NCBI GenBank assembly: GCA_945874765.1
Contig: CAMCHQ010000007.1
Span: 62,001-126,000 of the forward strand
Direction of reading: 5' to 3'
DNA: 64,000 bases
Source of the DNA: an uncultured Clostridia bacterium
GTDB taxonomy: Bacteria > Bacillota > Clostridia > Oscillospirales > Acutalibacteraceae
Shown: piece after piece, positions 27,436 through 35,446 of the stretch
How the letters are laid out: each line of letters opens with the position of its first letter
How positions within the stretch are numbered: the first letter of the stretch is position 1
Notes under the pieces: generated by a model
The model's database searches: none
What the model was told of the DNA's origin: nothing
What the model saw: the letters and a program-made list of their open reading frames with translations, nothing else
Program-made: the position numbers and the translations under genes

Positions 27436-27921
27436 ATGACAGACGAAGAAATAATGAAAGAGGCAATAAAGCTTGCCAAAATAAGCGGTGACGAGGGTGA
27501 GGTTCCCGTCGGTGCGGTTGTTACAAAAGACGGCGAAATAATTGCAACAGGCAGGAACAGACGTGAGCTTGGCAAAAACGCACTTTATCACGCAGAAATC
27601 GAAGCGATAGACAATGCCTGCAAAGTACTCGGCGGCTGGAGGCTTTGGCAATGCGAGCTTTTTGTCACTCTTGAACCGTGCCCTATGTGCGCCGGCGCAA
27701 TAATCAATTCAAGAATTAAACGTGTTGTTTTCGGCGCAAGCGATACAAAAGCAGGCTCGTTCGGTTCTGTCGTTGATTTCAATAATTTGCCGTATAACCA
27801 CAAACCCGAAATAACGGGCGGAGTGTTAAAAGAAGAGTGTTCATCTCTTTTAAGCGACTTTTTTACAAGGCTTCGTGAACAGAGAGCCAAAAACAAAAAT
27901 ATTGACAATGTTAATAAATAG
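27436..27921 (+). CDS. tadA: tRNA-specific adenosine deaminase
   Basis: Zinc deaminase of 161 residues converting A34 to inosine in tRNA-Arg(ACG). The zinc motifs are HAEIEAI (about 54, with the proton-shuttle Glu) and LEPCPMCAGAI (about 82). Size and motifs are normal. It follows the CPBP gene closely. Confidence 0.93.
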   Translation: MTDEEIMKEAIKLAKISGDEGEVPVGAVVTKDGEIIATGRNRRELGKNALYHAEIEAIDNACKVLGGWRLWQCELFVTLEPCPMCAGAIINSRIKRVVFGASDTKAGSFGSVVDFNNLPYNHKPEITGGVLKEECSSLLSDFFTRLREQRAKNKNIDNVNK

Positions 27922-27940
27922 TTATATAATTTATTTAACT

Positions 27941-28026
27941 TAATAAGTCAGGGGTGCTTTGATTTTTCAAGGCTGAGATTATACCCTTCTAACCTGTTTG
28001 ATAATGCAAGCGTAGGAAGACGGAAG
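27941..28026 (+). promoter_or_regulatory. TPP riboswitch
   Basis: Contains the thi-box landmarks in order: GGGGTGC (27951), GGCTGAGAT with ATACCC (27971-27985), AACCTG (27991) and ATAATGCAAGCGTAGGAAG (28001-28019). It lies 84 bases before thiT. It should reduce thiT expression when thiamine pyrophosphate is plentiful. Confidence 0.95.
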
Positions 28027-28041
28027 ATTTTATAAATATCG

Positions 28042-28075
28042 GCACCTTTGCGTTTTGCTTAGGTGCTTTTTCTTT
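28042..28075 (+). terminator. TPP riboswitch terminator
   Basis: GCACCT (28042-28047) / AGGTGC (28061-28066) with TTTTTCTTTT after it, between aptamer and thiT; the transcriptional output of the switch. Confidence 0.88.
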
Positions 28076-28109
28076 TGACTTATTAAAATAAATAAGAAAG
28101 GAGAATATT

Positions 28110-28706
28110 ATGGCTGAATCATCAATCAAAACAACAAGAAAGCTTTGCGAAACAGCAATTATGATTGCACTTGCAACCGCTCTTTCTTATGTAACACTGT
28201 TCAGCTTGCCACACGGTGGTTCAATCACACTTTTCAGCCAGGTTCCGATTATCATTATCGGCTATCGCTACGGCGCAAAATGGGGCTGTTCAACAGGTAT
28301 TATCTACGGCGTGCTCCAAATGCTCCTTCAAGGTCTCGGTAACTTCGCTTATGTAAAAGGCATCGGCGCTTACCTTATCCTTATTTTAGCCGACTATGTG
28401 CTCGCATTTATGTCACTCGGTCTCGGCGGTGCAATGTTTAAAAAGGTTATCAAAAACCAAACCGTTGCTCTTGCCCTCGGTGCATTCGTAGGCTCACTTC
28501 TTCGTTTCATCTGCCACTTCGTATCAGGTGTAACAATTTGGGGTGACTATGCAGGCGGCTGGAAATCTGTTTGGGCATACAGCGCAGGCTATAACGGCGG
28601 CTATATGGCTGTTGAAGCAGCAATTTCCGTTGTTGCAGTTATCGCATTAAGCCTTGTTCTTGACTTCTCAAAAGAAAACCTCAAAAAAACCAAGAAGTCT
28701 AAATAA
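28110..28706 (+). CDS. thiT: Thiamine ECF transporter S-component
   Basis: Membrane substrate-binding subunit of 198 residues with six helices, binding thiamine for an energy-coupling factor transporter. LSYVTLFSLPHGGSITLFSQVPI (residues about 24-46) contains the ThiT family loop and GFGxY-like aromatic positions follow (WGDYAGGWKSVWAYSAGYNGGYM, residues about 148-170). The EcfA/EcfT energising genes are not in this window. Control by the upstream TPP riboswitch confirms the assignment. Confidence 0.95.
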   Translation: MAESSIKTTRKLCETAIMIALATALSYVTLFSLPHGGSITLFSQVPIIIIGYRYGAKWGCSTGIIYGVLQMLLQGLGNFAYVKGIGAYLILILADYVLAFMSLGLGGAMFKKVIKNQTVALALGAFVGSLLRFICHFVSGVTIWGDYAGGWKSVWAYSAGYNGGYMAVEAAISVVAVIALSLVLDFSKENLKKTKKSK

Positions 28707-28722
28707 TAGCTTATATAAACAA

Positions 28723-28760
28723 AAATCCTTCTGATTTTCTTTTCAGAAGGATTTTTTTAT
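28723..28760. terminator. Bidirectional terminator between thiT and the acetyltransferase
   Basis: AAATCCTTCTGA (28723-28734) / TCAGAAGGATTT (28743-28754), 12 pairs, followed by TTTTTT on the plus strand. Confidence 0.92.
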
Positions 28761-28777
28761 GCCTGTTTTCTTTTTGT

Positions 28778-29416
28778 TTATGTCAAATTCGCCATATTTA
28801 CGGGAGTGAAATAATCGTCGACGTCAAATTTTCTGTCCTTAAAATAGAAATGCCTGTCGTCCTCTGTTATCTCACGCAGAACCTTACACGGATTGCCAAC
28901 TGCAACAACATTTGACGGGATATCCTTAGTCACAACGCTTCCTGCACCGATAACAACGTTATCGCCTATATGTACTCCGGGGCAAATAACCGAACTTCCG
29001 CCTATCCAGCAATTACTGCCGATTGAAACATCAATCCCGTATTCGTAGCCCGAATTTCTGCTGTCAGGGTGAATAGGGTGGCCTGCCGTATAAATCGAAA
29101 CATTAGGCGCTATCAAAACATTATCGCCTACCGTAACCCTGCCGACGTCAAGCACGGTTAAATTATAATTAACCCAAAAGTTATCGCCGACAAATATATT
29201 TTCGCCGTAATCGCATCTAAACGGTTGTTCAATAGTAAGTCCCTTGCCGGCTTTGCCTAAAATAGAGCGCAAAAGTTCCTCCCTGCACTTTTCGTCATCA
29301 GGTTCAAGGTCGTTATATTTTTTAATCTTCTTTTTACATTCCATTCTCTTCTGAGCAAGTCCGTCAAGCCAAGCCTTGTAGGGAAGATTTGCTTTCATTC
29401 TTTCCTCTTGATTCAT
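28778..29416 (-). CDS. Sugar O-acetyltransferase (maltose/galactoside type)
   Basis: Left-handed beta-helix acetyltransferase of 212 residues with the N-terminal Mac domain (KANLPYKAWLDGL, about 9) and hexapeptide repeats (VGDNVLIAPNVSIYTAGHPIHPD, residues about 96-118; IGSNCWIGGSSVICPGVHIG). The catalytic His is in AGHPIH. Acetyl-CoA is the donor; the acceptor sugar cannot be told. It overlaps the MATE gene by 4 bases, so they form one transcript. Confidence 0.92.
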   Translation of the reverse strand: MNQEERMKANLPYKAWLDGLAQKRMECKKKIKKYNDLEPDDEKCREELLRSILGKAGKGLTIEQPFRCDYGENIFVGDNFWVNYNLTVLDVGRVTVGDNVLIAPNVSIYTAGHPIHPDSRNSGYEYGIDVSIGSNCWIGGSSVICPGVHIGDNVVIGAGSVVTKDIPSNVVAVGNPCKVLREITEDDRHFYFKDRKFDVDDYFTPVNMANLT

Positions 29417-30771
29417 TCTGCCTCTCCTCTAAATTTAATATTATCAAGTCTTTTAAATTCTTTTTTAAACACAAACAAAAGATAAATTGCACCCAAAGTC
29501 CAACTGAGCGGCTCTGCAATGCAAGCGCCTAAATATCCCCAAAGCGGAATGAAAAGATATGCCGCCGCAATTTTGGAGGCAAGCTCCATAGTGCTTGAAA
29601 TAATCGGCGGAGCTTTTCTGTCAATAGACTGAATGGAAAAGCGCAGGGTAAACAGCAATCCCAAAACAAAATAAAACGGAGCATTGACTCTGAGATAAAG
29701 CTGCGTATTTTCAAACACAATTTGCGATGAACTGCCCGTAACAAGCCTTGCGATTTGACCGCCGAAAAACCATAAAATAAAGAACGTAAATACAGACCAA
29801 ATGAGCGAGTAAAGGGTGCTGTATTTGATAGACGATTTAATTCTTTTAATCTTTCCCGCACCGTAATTTTGACCTACAAATGTGGAGCAAGCCGTGCCGA
29901 CAGTTACAAGCGGCTGCATAAACATTTCCGCAACCTTTCTTGAACCGAGATGTGCGGCAATAATATCGTCACCAAGCGCATTAATCGAACCTTGCATAAT
30001 GATTGAGCCGATTGAAAAGATAGAATTCATAACAGCCATTGCCATACCTGCGCCCATCATATTTTTAAAAAGCGATGAAGAAAATTTGAAATCGTCCTTA
30101 TTAAGCCTGATAATTTTAAAATTCTTCAATATGACAACAAAGCAGAGAATTACGGACAGAAGCTGAGCCAAAACGGTTGCCACAGCCGCACCCATAACGC
30201 CCATATTCGTAAATTTGATAAGTACATAATCAAGAACAATATTAAGTATGCTTGAAAAAATAAGAAAATAAAGCGGAGTTTTACTGTCACCGAGTGAACG
30301 CAAAATAACCGCTTCAAGATTGTAAAGCATAGGAACAATAATGCACGCCAAAATAACGACAATATAACTGTTTGCCTCATCAAGCCTTGCCGACGGAGTG
30401 TTGAGAAGCCTTAGCATAGGCTTACTTAAAAATATACTTGTAAAAAGCACAAAAATTGAAAAAACACCATTGATTAAAAGTGAAATCGCAACAGATTTTT
30501 TTAGCCTTTTATAGTCCTTTGCACCGAAACATTGCGCAATGATAATACCGAATCCGCCGTTAAGTCCCCACGCAAAACTCAAAACAAGACTGTTAATTGT
30601 GGAACTTGCACCTATTGCAACAAGCGCATTATCACCCAAAATATGACCTGCTATAGCCGTGTCGGCAAGATTATAAAATTGTTGAAAAACATTGCTCAAA
30701 AGAGTGGGAAGCGCAAATATCAATAAAAGCTTCCAAACACTCCCCTGCGTTAAATCTTTAGTTTTTGCCAT
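29413..30771 (-). CDS. MATE-family multidrug exporter
   Basis: Complete 12-helix MATE transporter of 452 residues. LSNVFQQFYNLADTAIAGHILG at the N-terminus and the repeat VTVGTACSTFVGQNYGAGK (about 290) mark the two half-domains. It exports cationic drugs or metabolites by Na+ or H+ exchange in characterised members. The C-terminus has the expected final two helices (IPLWGYLGACIAEPLSWTLGAIYLL), unlike the second MATE gene at 36131. It lies 3 bases from the 227-residue membrane protein. Confidence 0.94.
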   Translation of the reverse strand: MAKTKDLTQGSVWKLLLIFALPTLLSNVFQQFYNLADTAIAGHILGDNALVAIGASSTINSLVLSFAWGLNGGFGIIIAQCFGAKDYKRLKKSVAISLLINGVFSIFVLFTSIFLSKPMLRLLNTPSARLDEANSYIVVILACIIVPMLYNLEAVILRSLGDSKTPLYFLIFSSILNIVLDYVLIKFTNMGVMGAAVATVLAQLLSVILCFVVILKNFKIIRLNKDDFKFSSSLFKNMMGAGMAMAVMNSIFSIGSIIMQGSINALGDDIIAAHLGSRKVAEMFMQPLVTVGTACSTFVGQNYGAGKIKRIKSSIKYSTLYSLIWSVFTFFILWFFGGQIARLVTGSSSQIVFENTQLYLRVNAPFYFVLGLLFTLRFSIQSIDRKAPPIISSTMELASKIAAAYLFIPLWGYLGACIAEPLSWTLGAIYLLFVFKKEFKRLDNIKFRGEAE

Positions 30772-30774
30772 AAA

Positions 30775-31458
30775 TTATTTTTTCTTTCCCTTTTTCCTGT
30801 TTCTTAAAACAATCATAAATATCATTCCGATAATACCGCCGACAGCATTCATCATCATATCCGTCATAGTGTCGACAAGACCGAGATAGCCGTATTCGTT
30901 GTGATATTTTGAAAGGTCGAACATAGCCGTTTCTTCTCCGGCTCTTGAAAGCTGAAGATTCGTGCCGTGGAAATAATCCATCAAAAATTCGTAAAATTCC
31001 CAACCGACAGCAATTGAAAGCGCAAACATTATTGAAAAAAGTGCCGCAAGAGTGGCTGCACACTGCCCCTTTTTACGCTGAATTATGCACGCAAAGTCAT
31101 AGCCGAAAACCGCACATACGAGACCCGACATAATATGCATAAAATTATCAAACCAAGAAATTTTATCAAAAAAGCCGAAATACGAGCCGATAACTATTCC
31201 TATAAAAATAATAACATTAAGCATCGTTTGGGTGAGCGGCGGCACTTCTTCGATAAAACTGCCGTTACCGAACACCTGAAACATATCCCAAAGATGAGTA
31301 AATATAAAACAGAATACACTTTCAAATCCCATTACCAAGTCGCCGTGAATAAATGAATATCCTGCGCAAACAAGCATTGATATACGCACGATAATCCAAA
31401 AAACGAACTGCGCCTTAGGTATTTTATCGATAGGGTCTTTTTTTACTTTATAAGCCAT
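30775..31458 (-). CDS. Six-helix membrane protein, DUF2238-like
   Basis: Protein of 227 residues with about six membrane helices. DKISWFDNFMHIMSGLVCAVFGYD (about 96-119) and VGWEFYEFLMDYFHGTNLQ (about 150) with TMTDMMMNAVGGIIGMI (about 195) resemble the DUF2238/YjdF pattern, where conserved His and Asp residues lie in helices; no function is established. It is first in a three-gene transcript with the MATE exporter and acetyltransferase. Confidence 0.8.
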   Translation of the reverse strand: MAYKVKKDPIDKIPKAQFVFWIIVRISMLVCAGYSFIHGDLVMGFESVFCFIFTHLWDMFQVFGNGSFIEEVPPLTQTMLNVIIFIGIVIGSYFGFFDKISWFDNFMHIMSGLVCAVFGYDFACIIQRKKGQCAATLAALFSIMFALSIAVGWEFYEFLMDYFHGTNLQLSRAGEETAMFDLSKYHNEYGYLGLVDTMTDMMMNAVGGIIGMIFMIVLRNRKKGKKK

Positions 31459-31549
31459 TTTTTCACCGCCTGCATTTTATACGCCCTATTCTACCATATA
31501 TGCAAAAAAAGTCAATTTATTAAATAAAACTTAATTTATTTAATTTTTA

Positions 31550-31583
31550 TAGATTTAATTATTATTATTTGATATAATGAGGC
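31550..31583 (+). promoter_or_regulatory. Extended -10 promoter of the acyl-CoA synthetase gene
   Basis: TGATATAAT at about 31570-31578 is an extended -10; the -35 is poor. It precedes the start at 31648 by about 70 bases. Confidence 0.45.
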
Positions 31584-31647
31584 TATCAAATGAATAATGT
31601 ACATAATAGGACATTGTGCTCATTATCCTGAATGTATGGAGGACTAT

Positions 31648-33330
31648 ATGATAGAATATACAACAAGATACGATGTTAAAAAGACAATGTATTATAAGTT
31701 TGCGGATTCTGCCGCTCAGCACGCAAATGAGCCGTGCTTTTATTATTACAACAACACCATCACGTGGGCACAGGCTGAAAATATGGTTGACCTTTGTGCC
31801 GCAGGTATGCTTGCAAACGGTGTAAGAAAGGGTGACAGAGTTATCATTTGTGCACCTAATATGCCGCAGTGCATTACAGCCATTTATGCCGTAAACAAAA
31901 TCGGCGCTATTGCTTCAATGCTTCATCCTCTTTCGGTTGCGAGTGAAGCGCAATATGCTGTTGACCTTGTGGGAGCTAAATTTGCATTTTGCTTCGACGT
32001 TTCCGAAAAAGCATTTAAGGGTATGAAGCACCTTACACTTGTAAGATGCAAAACAGCCGAGTATTTTCCGAAAACTCCATACGGCTTTATTGCAAATCAG
32101 CTTTACAAAAAGAAAATTAAGGGCAAGACCGCTCCGGCAACAGATGTTAAGAAAAACATTGACTGGAAAGAGCTTTTAAGAGAGGGTAAAGAATATATTG
32201 CAAACGGCAATGAAATTCCTATTGCAGAGGACCCGCTTGCAGTTGCAGCAATTATGATGACCGGCGGAACAACAGGTAATCCAAAGGGTGTTCAGCTTTG
32301 CAACGAAGCTATCAATAATCTTTCATATCAGCTTTGCGACGTAGTAGAAAATGTTTTAGGTATGAAATGCGACGCTAAGACAGACGCTATGCTCACCGCA
32401 CTTCCTGTATTCCACGGCTTCGGTTTTGCACTTTGTATGCACGTTTCAATCTGCACGGGTATGCCTCAATCGCTCTTCCCGCAGTTTGACGCTAAAATGT
32501 GCTCCGACGCTATTAAGAAATACGGTATTAACTATATCTTCGGCGTTCCTGATTTCTTTGAAAAAGTTTATAAGGCAGGATATCTCAACGGAATTGATAT
32601 GTCCAATATGAAACTTATCGGCTCAGGCGGAGACGTTGTTCCTTATTCTCTTACAGAGAAAATGGATAGACTTCTTAAAGAAAACGGTGCTCACTGTCAC
32701 TTCGTTTCAGGTTACGGTCTTACGGAATGTGTAACCGTTTGCTCATTTACCGACCCGAGAAGAGAAGCTCCGCAGGGCTGTATCGGTATCCCTTGCTACA
32801 ATGTTGAGGCAATGACTGTTGCACCGGGAACTACAGACGAGGTTAAAGGTGAGGACGGCGAACTTTGTATTTACGCTCCTACTCTTATGGAGGGCTACTA
32901 TCACGACCCTGAGGAAACCGCAAAAGTTCTTGTTAAGCACCCTGACGGCAAAGTATGGCTTCATACCGGCGATATGTGCTATATCGACCAAGAAACAGGC
33001 GATATTTACTACCGTCAAAGACTTAAGAGAGTTTACAAAATCAGCGGTTATCTTGTTTACCCTTCATTTATCGAAGAGGCTTACAGAGCAATGGCAGAAA
33101 TTTACGACTGCTGTGTTATCGGCGTAGGCGAAGAGGGAAAGACTAAACTTAAACTTTTCGTTGTTAAGAATAAAAAGTATAAAAATGACGATGAGGAAGA
33201 GCTTAGAGAAAAAATCATTGAATTCGGTCAGCAAAACCTTTCAAAATGGTCTGTACCTAAAATTATTGAATTTATCGACGCACTTCCGAGAACAAAAATC
33301 GGCAAGGTAGATTTCAAAGTATTAAAATAA
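31648..33330 (+). CDS. AMP-binding acyl-CoA synthetase/ligase
   Basis: Adenylate-forming enzyme of 560 residues. The P-loop-like motif MMTGGTTGNPKGVQ lies at about 207-220, GYGLTECVTVC at about 355, and the hinge/lysine region YRQRLKRVYKISGYLVYP at about 455; GKVDFK at the C-terminus has the catalytic Lys. It activates a carboxylic acid as acyl-AMP and transfers it to CoA or a carrier; chain length cannot be predicted. The start was placed at 31648 (GGAGG 5 bases upstream); an in-frame ATG at 31597 lacks a ribosome site. No acyl carrier or thiolase genes are adjacent, so it may be a housekeeping fatty acid or lipid-recycling enzyme. Confidence 0.9.
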   Translation: MIEYTTRYDVKKTMYYKFADSAAQHANEPCFYYYNNTITWAQAENMVDLCAAGMLANGVRKGDRVIICAPNMPQCITAIYAVNKIGAIASMLHPLSVASEAQYAVDLVGAKFAFCFDVSEKAFKGMKHLTLVRCKTAEYFPKTPYGFIANQLYKKKIKGKTAPATDVKKNIDWKELLREGKEYIANGNEIPIAEDPLAVAAIMMTGGTTGNPKGVQLCNEAINNLSYQLCDVVENVLGMKCDAKTDAMLTALPVFHGFGFALCMHVSICTGMPQSLFPQFDAKMCSDAIKKYGINYIFGVPDFFEKVYKAGYLNGIDMSNMKLIGSGGDVVPYSLTEKMDRLLKENGAHCHFVSGYGLTECVTVCSFTDPRREAPQGCIGIPCYNVEAMTVAPGTTDEVKGEDGELCIYAPTLMEGYYHDPEETAKVLVKHPDGKVWLHTGDMCYIDQETGDIYYRQRLKRVYKISGYLVYPSFIEEAYRAMAEIYDCCVIGVGEEGKTKLKLFVVKNKKYKNDDEEELREKIIEFGQQNLSKWSVPKIIEFIDALPRTKIGKVDFKVLK

Positions 33331-33341
33331 TTGTATATAAC

Positions 33342-33378
33342 AAAACAGTCACGAACTTTAAGTTTGTGACTGTTTTTT
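33342..33378. terminator. Terminator of the acyl-CoA synthetase gene
   Basis: AAAACAGTCACGAAC (33342-33356) / GTTTGTGACTGTTTT (33362-33376), 15 pairs with one G-U, then TT. Its GTCACGAAC core recurs in the neighbouring 125-bp repeats and 5S terminator. Confidence 0.92.
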
Positions 33379-33422
33379 CTTATGTTTAGAATTCAAAAAT
33401 AAAGTCGCCGCAAGCGATATAA

Positions 33423-33672
33423 AGTCCGTGACCGGAAAAGTTCGGGGACCCCGAAAAGCGTCAGCTTTTTGGGGAGAGGAGGAACGACGGAATAAGTGAG
33501 CTGATGACTTTTTCTAAGCAATAAAAAAGTCGTCACGAACGATATGCAGTCCGTGACCGGAAAAGTTCGGGGACCCCGAAAAGCGTTAGCTTTTTGGGGA
33601 GAGGAGGAACGACGGAATAAGTGAGCTGATGACTTTTTCTAAGCAATAAAAAAGTCGTCACGAACGATATGC
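33423..33672. repeat. Two tandem 125-bp direct repeats 3' of the 5S gene
   Basis: Unit 1 is 33423-33547 and unit 2 is 33548-33672. They differ at one base (GCGTCAGC versus GCGTTAGC). A degenerate copy edge precedes unit 1 (from about 33395) and the first bases of a third unit follow, running into the 5S terminator. Each unit holds a stable hairpin (CCCCGAAAAGC/GCTTTTTGGGG) and a second one (TGATGACTTTTT/AAAAAAGTCGTCA). No open reading frame is convincing. Confidence 0.93.
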
Positions 33673-33688
33673 AGTCCGTGACGACGAT
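33650..33688 (-). terminator. 5S rRNA terminator
   Basis: Directly after the 5S 3' end, on the minus strand, GTCGTCACG pairs with CGTGACGAC across a loop of about 13 bases and is followed by TTTTTT. Part of this hairpin lies in the partial third copy of the 125-bp repeat. Confidence 0.88.
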
Positions 33689-33803
33689 GTCGGCATTACT
33701 TATCTTCCCGGCAGGCTGCCCTGCAAGTATTTTCAGCGCAGACGAGCTTAACTACCGTGTTCGGGATGGGAACGGGTGGACCCTCGCTGCAATCAATACC
33801 GAC
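33689..33803 (-). rRNA. rrf: 5S ribosomal RNA, stand-alone
   Basis: About 115 bases. The closing helix is GTCGGTATT (5', 33795-33803) with AATGCCGAC (3', 33689-33697). The internal conserved CCCGTTCCCATCCCGAACACGG (22 bases around 33752-33774, quoted only in part: CCATCCCGAACACGG) and TAGTTAAGC are present. No 16S or 23S sequence lies nearby; a GNAT gene ends 39 bases upstream and the repeat array follows. The gene has its own promoter and terminator. Confidence 0.95.
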
Positions 33804-33810
33804 GGTTGAT

Positions 33811-33839
33811 ATATTATCACAACAAATAATAAAAGTCAA
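33811..33839 (-). promoter_or_regulatory. Dedicated 5S promoter
   Basis: On the minus strand TTGACT (33834-33839), exactly 17 bases, TATAAT-like TAATAT (33811-33816), 7 bases before the 5S 5' end. It sits just past the stop codon of the GNAT gene. Confidence 0.82.
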
Positions 33840-33841
33840 CA

Positions 33842-34393
33842 CTACTCGCTTAATTTCTTATAAAGAGGATACATAACAGGTCCGAGATACGCCTTAATTA
33901 AAGCGATGTATTCCTCTTTTGTTACAGGCTTATCGCTTGCACCAAAACACATATTCTCATAAACTACGCTATATTCCCTGACGTTATAGCCGGCGCCGAA
34001 AAATCCGTTTTTGACATAGAACTCACGGCGGCGAATACGTTCGGCATTGTTTGGCGCATTATCGTCAAGCGCTTCAATATTAAGCACCAGACGGCAAGCG
34101 GGAAATTCGTTTTTAATAAGCGTAAGAATTTGAGAGCCGATACCGTTACCCCTTGCCTGTTTTTCAACCGCAAGATAGAAGATAAAAACAATATCATTAT
34201 ACCAAACGGTATAGGTAAGCCCTTTAAATTCAGCCCCGTCAACAACTGCAAAAAATGTTACGTTACTGCCTCTTGCTTTAAAAAGCAAAATATCAAACGG
34301 TACACGCTCAGCACTTGGAAAAGCCGAGTTATAAAGTGTTCTTGCCCTTTTAATATATTCCTTATTTTCTTTAATATTTTTAAGTTCTAACAT
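33842..34393 (-). CDS. GNAT-family N-acetyltransferase
   Basis: Protein of 183 residues. The acetyl-CoA site is AVEKQARGNGIGSQIL (about 75-90, Q/RxxGxG/A). Substrate unknown. The start at 34393 (AAAGGTGATATT before ATG) is preferred over an upstream in-frame ATG at 34438, which has no ribosome site and lies upstream of a TTGCCT-17-TATAAT promoter (34433-34438 and 34410-34415). Its stop is directly upstream of the 5S promoter. Confidence 0.85.
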   Translation of the reverse strand: MLELKNIKENKEYIKRARTLYNSAFPSAERVPFDILLFKARGSNVTFFAVVDGAEFKGLTYTVWYNDIVFIFYLAVEKQARGNGIGSQILTLIKNEFPACRLVLNIEALDDNAPNNAERIRRREFYVKNGFFGAGYNVREYSVVYENMCFGASDKPVTKEEYIALIKAYLGPVMYPLYKKLSE

Positions 34394-34717
34394 AATATCA
34401 CCTTTGAGCATTATATCACAGTATATCTTTTTAGGCAAACAGAAAAGCAGCCTAAAGACGAACTTTAAACTGCTTTTCTGTCATTGTTTCTCATTCAATT
34501 TATAAAATACTCCAAACAATGCGCTTTATTAAGGTGGATTAAATATAACATAATTATAAATTTAATACAAGTGATTTTGTACGAATATAACCGTTGTTGT
34601 CACGAAACGTCATTTTTGAGCGTTTTTCGACTATTTTTTATGTATTGTTTATTGATTTAATTTTATGAATATATTATACTAAAATTGATAGCAGAAATTA
34701 TTGAGGAGTATAATGTT
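34394..34717. promoter_or_regulatory. Divergent spacer between GNAT and LytTR genes
   Basis: Contains a hairpin CAGAAAAGCAG (34440-34450) / CTGCTTTTCTG (34470-34480) that no neighbouring transcript explains, since the genes diverge. For the LytTR gene there is TTGATT (34652-34657), 17 bases, TATACT (34675-34680), and GAGGAG 11 bases before the ATG. ACCGTTGTT (about 34590) and AACGTCATT (about 34606) are spaced like imperfect LytTR-binding repeats; the latter is weak evidence. Confidence 0.6.
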
Positions 34718-35446
34718 ATGTTAAATATTGTTATTTGCGACGACAATAAAACATATTTACAAGCGGCAGTTTCGGTTATTCAAAATTATTTCGACCAAAG
34801 AAAAGAAAACGTGCACATTTTCAAATTTACCAATGAGCACGAGATGAAAACCTGATTTGAAAACTTTGACGAAGAAATCGACATTTTGGTGCTTGATATC
34901 TGCATTGACGAAAACACCAACGGAATTGACATTGCAAAAAAGGCACATATCCAAAACTCTTCAACTAAAATCATTTATATGACTGCGTTTCTTGAACAGG
35001 CGGCTGATATTTGCGAAACCGATTTCACTTATTTTGTTTATAAGAGAAGCGACTGGATTGAGAAGCTTGAAAAAGCGCTTGATAAAGCAATCAGCCAAAT
35101 CGGAAACGATACTGAAAAGACGATTGAAATAGGCGCAAAAACCGTATATTTTGATGAGATTATCTGCCTTGAAGCGCAAAAGAAAAATACCGTTTTTTAT
35201 CTCGAAAATAAAGAAAATATCACCGTTTCAAAAGGGATTAATTCATTTGCTTTGTCGCTTCCTCAAAATTTTTATGCCTGTCACAGAAGTTACATTGTAA
35301 ACCTTGACAAAATAGAAAGGCTTAATAAAAGCGATAAAACGATTGCGCTTAAAAACGGAATGATTATTCCTATCCCGAGGGCAAAATACAAGGAATTTTC
35401 AGATATTTACTATGCTTATTTGGAAAAGAAAGCGATGTGGCAATAA
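34718..35446 (+). pseudogene. LytTR response regulator interrupted by an in-frame UGA
   Basis: From ATG 34718 the frame encodes a receiver domain (MLNIVICDDN, with the acidic pair) for 45 codons, meets TGA at 34853-34855, and continues in the same frame with the rest of the receiver (ILVLDICID phospho-acceptor, IIYMTAF, FVYKRS) and a complete LytTR DNA-binding domain (ETIEIG... to CHRSYIVNLDKIERLNKS). The TGA replaces what looks like a Trp codon (KT-W-FENF). The promoter and ribosome site are intact. A TTG at 34886 could restart translation but would give a receiver without its first strand. Either a recent pseudogene or a readthrough product. Confidence 0.85.

Noticed and set aside
33423-33672. 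CRISPR-like array
   Set aside because: The units are 125 bp, directly adjacent with no variable spacers, and no cas genes are present.
33330-33850. A full rrn operon around the 5S gene
   Set aside because: No 16S, 23S or tRNA sequence is recognisable on either side.
34853-34855. UGA read as tryptophan (alternative genetic code)
   Set aside because: Genes such as fucA, fucU and the 167-residue gene end in TGA at expected positions and RF2 is present with its SPF motif, so UGA is a stop here.
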